Assembly: GCA_949318235.1 (NCBI GenBank)
Contig: OX439129.1
Span: 28,191,730-28,255,729 of the forward strand
DNA from: Ecdyonurus torrentis
Taxonomy: Eukaryota; Arthropoda; Insecta; Ephemeroptera; Heptageniidae
Reading direction: 5' to 3'
Length of the DNA: 64,000 nt
The notes below the pieces were generated by a model, which did no database searches, was not told where the DNA came from, and saw only the letters and a program-made list of their open reading frames with translations. This document shows positions 34,297 through 47,863 of the stretch, piece after piece (positions within the stretch are counted from its first letter, which is position 1; each line of letters begins with the position of its first letter). The translations under genes were made by a program, and so were the position numbers.

Positions 34297-35318
34297 ACCA
34301 TTTTCTAGTATTTAAATGAAATTTTTTAAATTTTTAACTTCATGTAGTTGCAGCATTTTTTATTCAACATGTATTATTCAACACAGCACAACATTATCTA
34401 ACTTATTCCTCCAACTTTTATATACCAGTCAAAGATTTTTATAATATTTACTTCAACTAAAACAATTGCATTAATTTATTTTAGGAAAAACAGTGATATA
34501 CCGGTAATACTTTTGTCAAGTCAAAATAGTACCAACAGTTTTGTGATTAATTTACAGGATTACATAGTATATTTTTATGGTAGTTTTATCTATTTTCTTA
34601 TTTTTTAATATAGGCCTATGAGTTTATAAATAATTAAAAATGAGCAAATTTTTATTGTGTGTTTTTATCTGGTTCAAAAAAACTGACTGAACTAATTATG
34701 GATAAAACTACCATAAAAATATATTACATAATCCTGTAAATTAATCACAAAACTGTTGGTACTATTTTGACTCGACAAAAGTATTACCGGTATATCACTG
34801 TTTTACCTAAAATAAAATAATGCAATTGTTTTAGTTGAAGTAAATATTATAAAAATATTTGACTGGATATATTATAAAAGTTGGAGGAACAAGTTAGATC
34901 ATGTTGTGCTGTGTTGAATAATATATAAAAGATATTAAAAAATACTGCAACTACATGAAGTTAAAAAAAAAAAAAAAAGTTACCGGTATACTAGAAAATG
35001 GTAAGTAGAGAGAGAGAGAGAGAGAGAGAGATTAGAGCTACTATCACAATATGGCAAAAAAAAAAAAACTCACTCGCTAAGCAGGCTAGCGGCAGAGCAT
35101 TCACATCGACCATATGAATATTCATCACCATGGAATGCATATATATAAACATGCATATTATGCAATGTGTTGGTGTTCTCACTTGCACTCAACGCATGCA
35201 CCCATGATCCCTATTATTTTCAAGCTCCATTTCAATCTACCTCGTACAACAAAATCCCAATTATTAAATTAATTTAAAAATACTCAAGCAGGTTTTAATA
35301 ATATTCAATTTTACATGC
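33953..35318. repeat. Palindrome of about 1.37 kb
   Basis: Arms of about 640 bp flank a 110-bp loop (34591-34700). The left arm holds (CT)n at 34252-34292 and the right arm the matching (GA)n at 35006-35031. Similarity is high but with indels. Confidence 0.88.
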
Positions 35319-35871
35319 TCTAATCATGTGTATAAGAGCTTGATGATGCATGCAAACAAAACATATAAACTTTGTATTTTAGTTTGAAGATGAGAGATAT
35401 TTTAATTAGTAAACATATTTAGCAAGTTAGTGATACAGATATTTTTTATTGAAGAATGAGTGTTATTTATAATGTACGTAAAATATTAACAAGTACAGGA
35501 GGGCTTTTCCGTAAGCTCTCGATTCACTTCTTGGTACCAAATTTATTGATAGAACTTATGGATCTCGATACTGAGAATTGAAACTGTCAAGACTATATAA
35601 ACATGTAATTTTGCTTCTTTTGTGCTTTATCTTGCTCTTACATATTTACAATTTAACAGTAAATTAAGCGCAAAAACATATCAGCAAGCTTGTATGTTGT
35701 CTTTTCATTTAGGTTGAAATATGTATGTGAATTATTGTTTTTAACTGTTTTTGTGATTTTATATTAAATTTTACTGTATTTTTTATTAAACATTGTGATT
35801 TAATTTTTGTAATGTCCTTTTTGTATTTAAAAACTGCATTTACCATTATGTAATAATATATATGTTGTGTG

Positions 35872-36096
35872 CACAGTATATTATACAGTAGTCCATCTCC
35901 TATAGCGGGAATGTCAGATCGAATGCGCGCCATAATTCCGACTGGGTGAAGTCGTGAAGTTGTCAGAACTACACGTAACATTACTTCAAATTACGGCTTC
36001 TAGTTCTGTCACCTTCACCCAGTCGGAATTATGGCGCGCATTCGATCTGACATTCCCGCTATAGGAGATGGACTACTGTACCATCTACTGTACGTG
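35872..36096. mobile_element. Mutator-like MITE, copy 2
   Basis: Same arms as 24270-24480 (ACAGTAGTCCATCTCCTATA, CATAATTCCGACTGGGTGAA). Flanked by a perfect 9-bp duplication TGTTGTGTG (35863-35871, 36097-36105). Confidence 0.87.
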
Positions 36097-36463
36097 TGTT
36101 GTGTGATTACTAAACTGATAGCAATAATGCATTTATTCTTATGTTATTAGACTTTTTAATGTTATTTTTATGAATATCAAATCTGTTTAATATTTTGTAA
36201 ATGTTTTTTAAAAATATATTTTTAAATTTAGGGCAGAACAGTTGTATTTTGTGTATTATTAAAAAAATAAAAAGCTAAAAATATTTTGTTGGGGAAAAAA
36301 GAAGAAAAATATTGTTATTTTTTAAAAAAATCCCGCTTTTTTTTTTTTATTAATTTTTGTTTTATCCTGCAGTTTTTAGGTATGCAACCCGCGCAACTTA
36401 CTCGCTTGTTTTGCGGTAACGCGCAAACCAGGCTCCTGAGCTTCTGTGTTAATGTCCTATATC

Positions 36464-38430
36464 AAAAGCGTTCCCTTAATGATGTACTTCCAATTTTGGC
36501 CACCACGATGTTTGTTGTTGTGGCGCTAGTGTAGGAGGGAAAATTTGACACCTTTGAACGAGTAACCCTTAAATATGGAGGGTGAGGGTCAATTATTTTT
36601 ATTAATTTCTTCGTTTTAAAATAAAAATTACACGATTTCTCAACGTGGGATTTTTTTTTCATTAAATTTTGAAACTTTTGCGCGTAATTAAATTTCGTTC
36701 TTCATACTTCACGGTAATATTTTAGGCACGATTTGAACATGTGTTTCGTTATTTTTGTCATCAACATCGCCGAGTTTTGCTGAAGTTTTTTCTTATCTGG
36801 AAGGTAAAAAAAACCTGTAAATCATTCCAAAATACATTTTGTATCTTTATTAAATGATATGTGTCTTTATTTTAGCAAAAGAAGATGCCGAGAGCTGGAG
36901 AAACGACGAGAAAATAGCGACTAAAATTTGCACTCTGGAACAGTAAAATCGCCGGTCCAAGTTGACGAACCCAAATCCATCTGTTTTATGCATATTTCAC
37001 ACGATAATTCACAACCATTACACTAAAAGGTAATTTAAATATACAATTATTGATGTGATATACATAATTAACTAGATTAGCGTCTCAAAAATGTTAAAAT
37101 TTAAATTTATTTGAACGGCATTTTGCTTGCTGCCATTATTATAGGCTTCATGAGTGCCCGACAAAATCATCAATTTTTGTTGCATTTTGCAATAAAAATA
37201 CAATACTAAAGTAATATTTGATGCACCAAAATGTTTGCGCAGATATCTGAGATAATTTTAATTATGTAGATGTACCTATTACTCTATAAAATCTGTACTT
37301 AACTTTGCATAATCTTTGATTACAGGTCGCTGTGAAATGTTATGCTGCAATATGTACGACTTGAGCTGATTTTTTTTTTTTTTTTCTTTTTCATTTTTAC
37401 AAAATATTACGAAATAAATTTGTTCTAAAAGGGATGTAAACAGTCTTTTATTAATTTTAAAGCGATACAATAGATTTAATTGACAAAAACAAAGTTTAAT
37501 TGTACAGATTTAAATGCCAAATTGTGTCCTCTTTATCATAAAATCATCATTACGTCGAGTGCAGCGCGACCTGTAATCAAAGATTATGGAAAGTTAAGTA
37601 CAGATTTTATAGAGTAATAGGTACATCTACATAATTAAAATTATCTCAGATATCTGCGCAAACATTTTGGTGCATCAAATATTACTTTAGTATTGTATTT
37701 TTATTGCAAAATGCAACAAAAATTGATGATTTTGTCGGGCACTCATGAAGCCTATAATAATGGCAGCAAGCAAAATGCCGTTCAAATAAATTTAAATTTT
37801 AACATTTTTGAGACGCTAATCTAGTTAATTATGTATATCACATCAATAATTGTATATTTAAATTACCTTTTAGTGTAATGGTTGTGAATTATCGTGTGAA
37901 ATATGCATAAAACAGATGGATTTGGGTTCGTAAACATGGACCGGCGATTTTACTGTTCCAGAGTGCAAATTTTAGTCGCTATTTTCTCGTCGTTTCTCCA
38001 GCTCTCGGCATCTTCTTTTGCTAAAATAAAGACACATATCATTTAATAAAGATACAAAATGTATTTTGGAATGATTTACAGGTTTTTTTTACCTTCCAGA
38101 TAAGAAAAAACTTCAGCAAAACTCGGCGATGTTGATGACAAAAATAACGAAACACATGTTCAAATCGCGCCTAAAATATTACCGTGAATATGAAGAACGA
38201 AATTTAATTACGCGCAAAAGTTTCAAAATTTAATGAAAAAAAGTCCCACGTTGAGAAATCGTGTAATTTTTATTTTAAAACGAAGAAATTAATAAAAATA
38301 ATTGACCCTCACCCTCCATATTTAAGGGTTACTTGTTCAAAGGTGTCAAATTTTCCCTCCTTCACTAGCGCCACAACAACAAACATCGTGGTGGCCAAAA
38401 TTGGAAGTACATCATTAAGGGAACGCTTTT
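36464..38430. repeat. Near-perfect palindrome of about 2 kb
   Basis: Arms of about 870 bp around a loop at 37334-37562. Only scattered differences are visible between arms, so it formed recently. Each arm carries the same spliced-looking gene fragment. It lies in element D. Confidence 0.9.
36726..36917 (+). other. Spliced-looking gene fragment in palindrome arm
   Basis: After an acceptor-like TATTTTAG, 26 codons read ARFEHVFRYFCHQHRRVLL to WK; a 72-bp intron (36804-36875) has GT and TTTTAG borders; then QKKMPRAGETTRK and a stop follow in frame. The mirror copy in the right arm (minus strand, about 38168-37977) keeps the frame. I do not recognise the protein. Confidence 0.35.
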
Positions 38431-38662
38431 TCAACAAGAGCTTCCTATCCTGTATATATATCCATGGCGCAAACACGCAGGTAATAGCCAAGCACAAGAC
38501 ACTTTACTCGCGAACTAGCGGGTAATATATTTCAATGCTTTTAGATAGGCGAAAAAAAATTTACCCGTGAAGTTACAGGTAATTCTCGCTATTAAGAGGG
38601 AAACATTTCTCGCTTATTAACGCGTATTTTACCTATAAAGAAGCGAGAGCGTCGAGCTAGGG

Positions 38663-41158
38663 TGATATGACCGTTTATCCATGGTGATGAATCCTATATA
38701 CAATGTAAAGGTTTTAATTGTAAATAAAAGTTTTAAATATAGAAATAAATTAATATATTCTTTCAATATTAAAGAATAAAGTAAAAAAGACTTCCAAATG
38801 AATTCTTTATTTGTATATTGTAAAGTACAGCACGTGCTGTACTTTACAATATAAAGAATTCATTTGGAATTCTTTTTTACTTTTAAATATTGAAAGAATT
38901 GATTTAGAACTGACTATAAGGAATAAATTTCAAGAATTCAAAAAGAAATCATTACAATTTTATTTTTGAAAGCGGTGTACTTTTTACTTCTTAGCATGTG
39001 AGAATAAAAAAGAACTGTATTTTAGAATTTGTTTGCCTTTTTAAAGAATTCTAATGGAAGTATGAAATTGTTTTCATTTTTATTATTTTTTAAGGTACTA
39101 TAATACTTTAGGGTAGCGATGTTGTCGTAAAATTCAATTTCATATCACTTTTTAGGTTCATAATGATATAACCAAGGAACAATTCTCTATACTCCAAAAA
39201 AGTTTCGGCTCAAATCAAATCTTCCGCAAATTAGCATTAAAAGTCGTTGGGTTACGCCCCCTTTAACACGCAAATCATTATACAAAACTTCAAACTCCCG
39301 TGTGCAAAATTTTTCTTGATCAACTTCTAAACAAAAAATACTATATATAGTGTGTTCTACAGATCAAGTTTTAGTAAATTTGACTTTTTAAACGATTTTT
39401 ACGAGACATTTTTATAGAGAAAAAAATTAATGAAGATTGCATGCAATGATCAAATTAAAATGGGTCAATTTGCGATAATTTTTTTCTCGGCAAATTCGTT
39501 CTAGAAAAATCTGAAAAATCATTTTTCATTAAAAATCAACACGAAAAACAAGCTAGTATTTTTTTAAACCACTGAAAAATTTTTAAAGTGGGTCAAAATT
39601 GGGGTCCAAATATAGACTCATTAGCATTAGCATTTGCGATACTTTGACGCTCTGTTGTGACGAGTCGAGTTTTTAGGATAGAATTTTTTTGATTTCATTT
39701 TTGGGTACATCAGCCTGAACTTAATTCAAAGTCATATATAATAAAAAATTTCACTCCTACCCTAAAGTAGTACCTTAAAAAGAATTATTTTAGAATCGTT
39801 TGTCTTATTAAAAGAATTCTTATATGGAAGTGTAACTTATTTTAATAAAATTATGTGTATAAAAGAATTGCTTTAGAAACCCTTTGACTTTTAAAAGAAT
39901 TCTTATGGAACACAAACTGTTTTAATAAAATTATTTTTAAAAAAGAACTGATTTAGAATTGATGGTCTTAAAAAAAAAGAATTCAAATGGAACTGTTTTG
40001 AAATAACCATTATGAAGATTATTTTTTTGATTATTTTTTTTTTAATGAGTTCCTTATAGTTTATTTTTTTATTTATTTTTTTGAATTCTAAATGAATTCT
40101 TGCAAATATATATGAATAAACCGTTGGGACTTCAAACTTTTTCGATGTTTGTAGCGTCCTTGGTCCTATGTTGTGTTTAGTTGGCGAAAATTTTTGTTGA
40201 ATGAAGACCCAGTTATATTGATATAAGCTAAAATTTATTAATATTTCGGTCTTTATTGGATGAACAACACAAATATGCACGGAACTAAACATCAAATAAT
40301 GGTAAGTAAAAAATTTACTACATAATCTAATTAAAAACGTCTGTACTGTGTGTAAAATTAATGTTTTTCTTTTCCAGATAAAAAGCAGCTCTTGCATATA
40401 GGTGCGATGTATTGGGCCCCGCGAGCGATATGAGTGCGTGAGCGCGCGCGAGAGCAGCGTGAATCTGCGATTATATGTAAATAAAGTTTTCAAAAATTAA
40501 ATTGCAACATATAATGAACAATTATTTGCAAATTAATTGTAAGTTCCATACGTCATTCAAATGTGGCAACAGCGCGTATGCGAGGAGAAAAAAAAAAGAA
40601 ATAAAAAAAAAGAATTTATTTAGAAATCATTTGGCACCCAAAACCAAAAAATAAATTAATAAAAAGAACTCAAATAGAAACCATTTTAATATTATATTTT
40701 AATAAAAGAATTCATTTCCAACTTATATCAGGTACACACCTGTAACTAAAAAATAGAAAAAGAACTGCTTTGGAATTGATTTATATATTTATTATTTTAT
40801 TAAAAGATAACTCTTTTAGAATTTAATGCTTCGTGTTCCAAAAGAATTCTTTAAAATTATTTTAGTTTAGTTTAGTTTATTGTTAACCAAAAACAGGCAG
40901 TTTTACTTGCCCAATACATTGGTGGTACACACAGTACATTCATTATATTATAAGATACAAATAAGAGTGGAATACAAATTAAAATTACACGGTTATTATG
41001 CATGCAATATATATGAATAATTAATTTTACATTAAATTTAAAGCAATTCTTTTTTAATTATTTGAAACAAAAGAATTGAAAAGGAATATTTGCTTCCAAA
41101 CGAATTCTTTTTAATTTAAAAAGAATTCATAAAGAATTGCTTTATTTTTATTCGGAGT
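38663..41158. mobile_element. Word-array element, family C, copy 2
   Basis: Repeats AAAGAATTCATTTGGAA and AGAACTG words on both strands throughout 38740-41150; the right end TTTTTATTCGGAG matches the family C terminus. The left end is unclear. A palindrome at 38805-38870 centres on AGCACGTGCT. Element E1 is nested. A core at 40085-40500 includes a possible small intron (GTAAGTAA near 40302, TTTTCCAG near 40378). Confidence 0.6.
39094..39774. mobile_element. TTAA-flanked element, family E, copy 1
   Basis: Ends GGTACTATAATACTTTAGGG and CCCTAAAGTAGTACC flanked by TTAA (39090-39093, 39775-39778). The body recurs inverted at 61845-62501. No ORF of note. Confidence 0.75.
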
Positions 41159-41191
41159 GTTTATTTATCATTGAACAATTTTTTACCTACG

Positions 41192-41833
41192 CCATTGGGA
41201 CTCATGCAATATTGCATGAGTCCCAATGGGCCCCAAAAATAAAAAAACTAGGGATGTTCCGATTTTGGTGTGTATTATATTGATTCCTATGTTTTTGGCC
41301 CTTACAAATCGATTGCTGCAGTTAGATTTACGATATCTTGCATTTTGAAAAAAATTTGACCCTTTTGGTCCCTTTTGTGGAGACTTGGGAAACCCAAAAT
41401 GTGATTTTTGAAATTGGTACCCCTTAAAATACAAAATCTAAAGTTTTTGTTTTTCTAAATGAATTTTTAACTTATTGATTCAATTTTAAAATGTTTTGAC
41501 TTTGAAGTTCCCTAATTAGACCCATGCATAAGAAAATTGGTCCAAATTTGCGGTCTTAGGCTTTTACCAAAACTCTTTTATCCTGTAATTGAGTTTTTTA
41601 TCGATTTCTTAATTTTGGGTGTCTTTTGTGATCAGAAGAGTAAAAAATTACCTCAATTTTTCTGTTTAATATGGGCCCTTTGGGACCTTTTACTTAACAA
41701 TACATAAAAATAAATAACAAATTTCACAATTTTGGCTTTCTGACTACAAAATTTCAAAATTTCTAAAAAATCGAACAGTAAAATTCGGCGCTATAATAAT
41801 TTGAATTCTAAAAATCGGCACCGCACGCCACTG
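41192..41833. mobile_element. Half copy of the palindromic hAT-like element
   Basis: Starts at the palindrome centre (ACTCATGCAATATTGCATGA) and matches the right arm 43495-44125 through to the terminus GGCACCGCACGCCACTG. The left arm is missing. Confidence 0.85.
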
Positions 41834-42069
41834 ATATATATATATGATAAATAAATGAATTAAAAAAAAATAAATAAAACGCTCTTGAAGAATATGTTTA
41901 ACAATTATTATTCCTTATTATAATAAAAGCAAATAGGTATATGCTCTAGGGGCGTATGCTTGTAAAAGTGTGTATTCACGGAATGCAGAAAAATGTTACA
42001 CGGTCGCTCCGTAAATGTAACATAATCCACTCTCCAATTAAAGACATAACCTTATAGCCTAGCTAAGGG

Positions 42070-42072
<3 letters not shown>

Positions 42073-42103
<31 letters not shown>

Positions 42104-42508
42104 CACTATACTTCCATTCTCCTTACAATCATAAATCATAAGTTGCACTGAATGCACTTAATGTTGAAGGTTATTTATGGAATTGTCAATTTCCTCAGAA
42201 TGCTATAGCATTCCAGTACGGGGGAGATAGGAGGTAGGATGAAGGGTTGAAGGGAAGATTTGGCGGCTGTGGACTAATGGGAACTGTCTCGGTATTTACC
42301 TACCCGTCCAAGGGAACCATAGAAACCTTGGAGAAGACAGCCGATACTGATCAGTTAACTGAACAGTATCTCCCGAATGCTCCAAAGCGCGTGCAGTCAG
42401 CGTAAATGCCACCACTTCTCAGGATAAGCCACGCCCTCCCCAGGTGGGAAGCGAACCGTGGATCTCCCGAGCAGTAGGCAGCAACGCTATAACCACTACA
42501 CCTTGGGC
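42073..42508 (-). mobile_element. tRNA-derived SINE
   Basis: Minus strand begins GCCCAAGGTGTAGTGGTTAT (A-box) and has a B-box GGTTCGCTTCCC about 50 bases on; a tRNA-unrelated body follows and a 29-base poly-A tail (poly-T at 42073-42101 on the plus strand). About 436 bp in all. RNA polymerase III would transcribe it; a LINE partner would mobilise it. The body is of a kind seen in insect SINEs, by memory only. Confidence 0.85.
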
Positions 42509-42791
42509 TTATTGTATTTTTACTATATTTTTATAATATTCTTCAATAAAAAAAATGAATAGTTATTTATGGATCCCAAAAAATAATGAATAAATATAAC
42601 TAATGAGCGTAGTTTTAGTACGTAGATGACAGCCAATATGCTGTAATGCCTTATAGAGCAATGATAAGTCATCTCTTATAATGGTTCATCATGCAGTCAC
42701 TGCAAAGACAAACTGATTTGATTTTATGAATAGGAATTATTTAATTATTTACCTACGTAGGCATTTTAAAAATATGTTATGTCAATATCAT

Positions 42792-44125
<1,334 letters not shown>

Positions 44126-44182
<57 letters not shown>

Positions 44183-45353
44183 TACATATATATATATATA
44201 TAAATTAAATAAATAAAATAAAATAAAATCTTTTAAAATTAAAATAAAATAACAAATAATTACACTGTAACAATAAATCAAATAATTAAAATATAACTTA
44301 TGTACGTAATATGTATTGTAATATTTTATCAAATAATTGTAAAGGGAGTATACTGGTGATCCCTCTTTGTTGTCTGTGTTCACAGAAAAGCCCAATCTGC
44401 AAGATTCAACAAGATTCTACATTTTCAATATTGTCTAGAAAAAATCAAGAAATATTTTGTAATTTTGTAACAATCTTAAAAAAAAAAAAAAAAAAAAATC
44501 CACTCGACATTTATTTGCATTTAAATTAGTTTGAATTTAAGTTTTACAATTTTTTTTTTTCATTTTTTCCTACTTTTTATAACACTTTTAGTTGAATATT
44601 ATTAAAAATTTTCATTTTAACATCTTTAATTTATTTTTATTAACTTAATTAAAAATATAATATAAAAATAAAAATGAAATATGTATTTTACAGTATATTG
44701 CTTTTATCTATTTTTTATTTTAAAAAAATTGTTGATTTAAGGCACATAATATACAATTTTTTCTTATATATAATATAATCATATATATATTATATAAAAA
44801 AATGTTCACTTTAATTGTCTTGTTAATTTTTTTTATTGACCCATGGGAGTGTCAATTTTCTCAAAATGTTGTCTTATGTATAAGGGTAATTTCTGTTGAA
44901 ATATACTTTATCTTATTTTTGTATGTTTTGAATAAACATAGCTAGAGTTTAAAGCATTATATATATTTTAAATACTCTTTGTACTTTGCATTATTTGTAT
45001 AAAATGAGTTTAGTACTGTTATCATAATTCGTGATATATCAATGTATAAATGTACACGGACAATCATTATAACTATTCTGCTGCTGCTAGGAAACACATC
45101 TTGTTATATTATATAGTTAAGAGCAACTTCAAGACATCCAAAATGTAACCTCGTATTAATGAAAGACGTATTATTAGGATGAGAGCTTCTCTCTCATCCT
45201 AAGTTTATTATAACTACTTTTCTATGTATATTATAATAATATATCTATATATCAATAAAATAAGACTACTGTGAACAAAATAATAAACATTCTTCTTATT
45301 CATTTATTAAGTCACCAAAACCCAAAATACCAACATTTAGAAATAAACCCTAC

Positions 45354-45387
<34 letters not shown>
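44126..45387. other. TA microsatellite and AT-rich DNA, no gene
   Basis: TA repeats to about 44200, poly-A near 44478-44498, a short hairpin at 45177-45203 (TAGGATGAGAG/CTCTCATCCTA), TA repeats at 45360-45387. Confidence 0.6.
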
Positions 45388-45391
<4 letters not shown>

Positions 45392-46894
45392 GGCGCCGAG
45401 TTACTAAAATTCTAATGATTGCCGAAAAAGGCAGATGGGGGGTATGGGGGGCAGCGCCCCCCAAAGCCCGCCGCAGGCGAAAAAATTTTCAGGGGCCACG
45501 CCCCTTTTTACAAAAATTAATGCACTTTTTACAGATTGTGAGATTTATTTTTTACCTTAAAAGTTTACTGCTATATACTTTAGAATTTAATTTACACCTA
45601 TAATAGTACCCATGAAAAAAAAAAAAAAAAAGTAATCGACTATATAGGTATAACTCAATAATAATTATATATTCAAAAAGCCAATTAACCCCTTTATGAA
45701 GATCGCTGCTTTCGTGCTTTTTAAATCGTTGCAATGCAGGACACCAGTTTGAAAAACCATTAATTATTTGATTACAAAGGAACAAACTGATTTTTTTTTG
45801 TGGCAGAGTGCAGTGTGCAATGATATTTTATGAGAACCATAATATGAAGTTTCCTTTTCTTTACGCCTAAATTGATCCATTTTTATCAATTTTTTCAGTG
45901 AAACGTTTTTTTTTTTTTTTTTTTTTTTGAAAAACTGTTTTTTTTTTTTTATTTCTTTCTATACTATTGTACTGTTTATAAAATTTGACTGCAGAACCTT
46001 TTTTTTTCAGCATAAGCGCATATTGCCTTCAATATCATGTGTACCAAATTTTAAATCCATTCGTCCATCAGTTACGTGGAAATAATAACATTATTATTTT
46101 ATTTATTAAACACCAATAACAATAACACACAATAACAATAACTTACACAAACTTATTAAAAAAACTTTAGAAAAAAGTTATAAAGTAAAAAATATTAATA
46201 ATAATAAAGTCCCTCCACGTCTGAGGTTAATCGTTAATTTAGTATTTATCACCTGAACTTTCAATATTGTTGCACTATCACTCTTTTTTCGTCGTTGTTA
46301 CAAGCTTTTCAATTTTAAAAATTGCGAACCGTATATAATATAGCATGAGATATCGCAGTAACTACATATTTTTCAAAAACTATATATAGCAGAATTAAGA
46401 CGAAAATGACCATATTGACTGTCTCTGTATTGGTCACTAAATCTATATCAACTGAAAAAAAATCTAGGGGTACTCACATTTACTTCATGTATCATACTGT
46501 ACTACGTATATATTAAATACTCATGTGTATTACATGATCACGCCATGATTCGTACCTTTTTCTCTATCGTTCTGTTCTGTATTCACATATCTCAAGATCT
46601 GGTGCCTGTTAATATTTCATACCGATGACTTTCCTCTAATTGCTATTTTAAGCTGTAGATGCAAAGGTATAATGTGTATTATTTTGGGTATAAAATTATT
46701 TTTTTGGGACTTGAAGCTTTTTTTCCCTCTTTCTCACAAACACTCAATATTTCTTAAATCTATATTAGGTATTTTTTTTTTTAATTTTGCATAATTTTGT
46801 TATTTTGATTCAATAATTCAATGATTGCTCTGCAACGCTGATTTTTTTTAATGATTGCTCGGGCATCGCCCAAGCATATAACTCGGCGCCTATG
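45388..46894. mobile_element. hAT-like element in a TA repeat
   Basis: TIRs CAGAGGCGCCGAGTTA and TAACTCGGCGCCTATG; flanks TATATATA on both sides. A GC-rich hairpin module lies just inside the left end (45430-45515). No transposase. Confidence 0.8.
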
Positions 46895-47193
46895 TATATA
46901 TATATATATATATATATACAGCAATCTCGGGATATATATGGCCTGCGTGTAGGCCCTTATATTCCAATAAACCAACTATATGTAGTCAGGTCGTCTTGAA
47001 GTCACGAGTGAAAAGAAATTAACAAATCTACCGTGCTATTTATAGAAATGTACAATTTTTTTTATCTATATATACGAGTATATTGATGCGTGGGTGAAAT
47101 AAATAATATTTTTATTCCATTTTGTAAATTTGAAAATATTTCAAAAGCACATGTTTATATTTTTCATAGCATATATATAATGTCGTTAATAAA

Positions 47194-47196
<3 letters not shown>

Positions 47197-47278
<82 letters not shown>
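47197..47278. repeat. (TA)n microsatellite
   Basis: About 82 bp of TA. Confidence 0.95.
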
Positions 47279-47281
<3 letters not shown>

Positions 47282-47563
47282 AAAAATGCTAATTTCCAGG
47301 TTTTTACTTTTGAAAAGAAAATATATTATCTCTACAAGATTTCCATTTTGAATGCACTCCCCTTATACAAGTAACAAACTAAAAAGCTACAAAAATTTTT
47401 AATTTAGTTTATTGTACAATATATTTAATTATATATAGGTTATAGTTATTCTATAAGTTTCTCGGACTAATTAAGAATTTAACAAGAGCGTTAAACAGTG
47501 TAACAAAATGTATCATTAAAATAATTTATGGTATTTATGATATATTTTAGACAATAAGATATA

Positions 47564-47821
47564 CAGGGTGACCACAAAAATCGCTACGATTTCAAGATGC
47601 TATAAAAATTAGACATTTTAATTTTTTTAAAACTTTTATTACATCAAATTGAAGCCTGAATTTACACATTTTTAAAACTAAGGATAAAATTTTGTTGCGT
47701 TTGCTTGGTTCTTTTGCAAGACGCCAAAAAGTAAAAGACGATGAGCCTGGTCCGAAAAAATCACAATTCTGGGCACCAAATCTAGCTAAAAGAAATTGTT
47801 TTTAAATCTCTTGCCATATAT

Positions 47822-47863
<42 letters not shown>

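Larger units (their letters stand above)
31319..38662. mobile_element. 7.3-kb TIR composite, family D
   Basis: Ends CCCTAGCTCGACGCTC and GAGCGTCGAGCTAGGG face each other across 7.3 kb. About 60 bp are nearly identical inverted repeats; further in, both arms repeat GCGGGTAA/TTACCTGC and AAGCGAGAA words. The interior carries exon-like fragments, two long palindromes, a Mutator-like MITE, and dispersed repeats. It begins 18 bp after the family A element. Confidence 0.65.

Noticed and set aside
39903..40493. 196-codon minus-strand ORF
   Set aside because: Lies over a word-array element core and low-complexity Ile/Lys/Phe sequence; no domain seen. A spliced gene fragment near 40302-40378 on the other strand is at least as likely.
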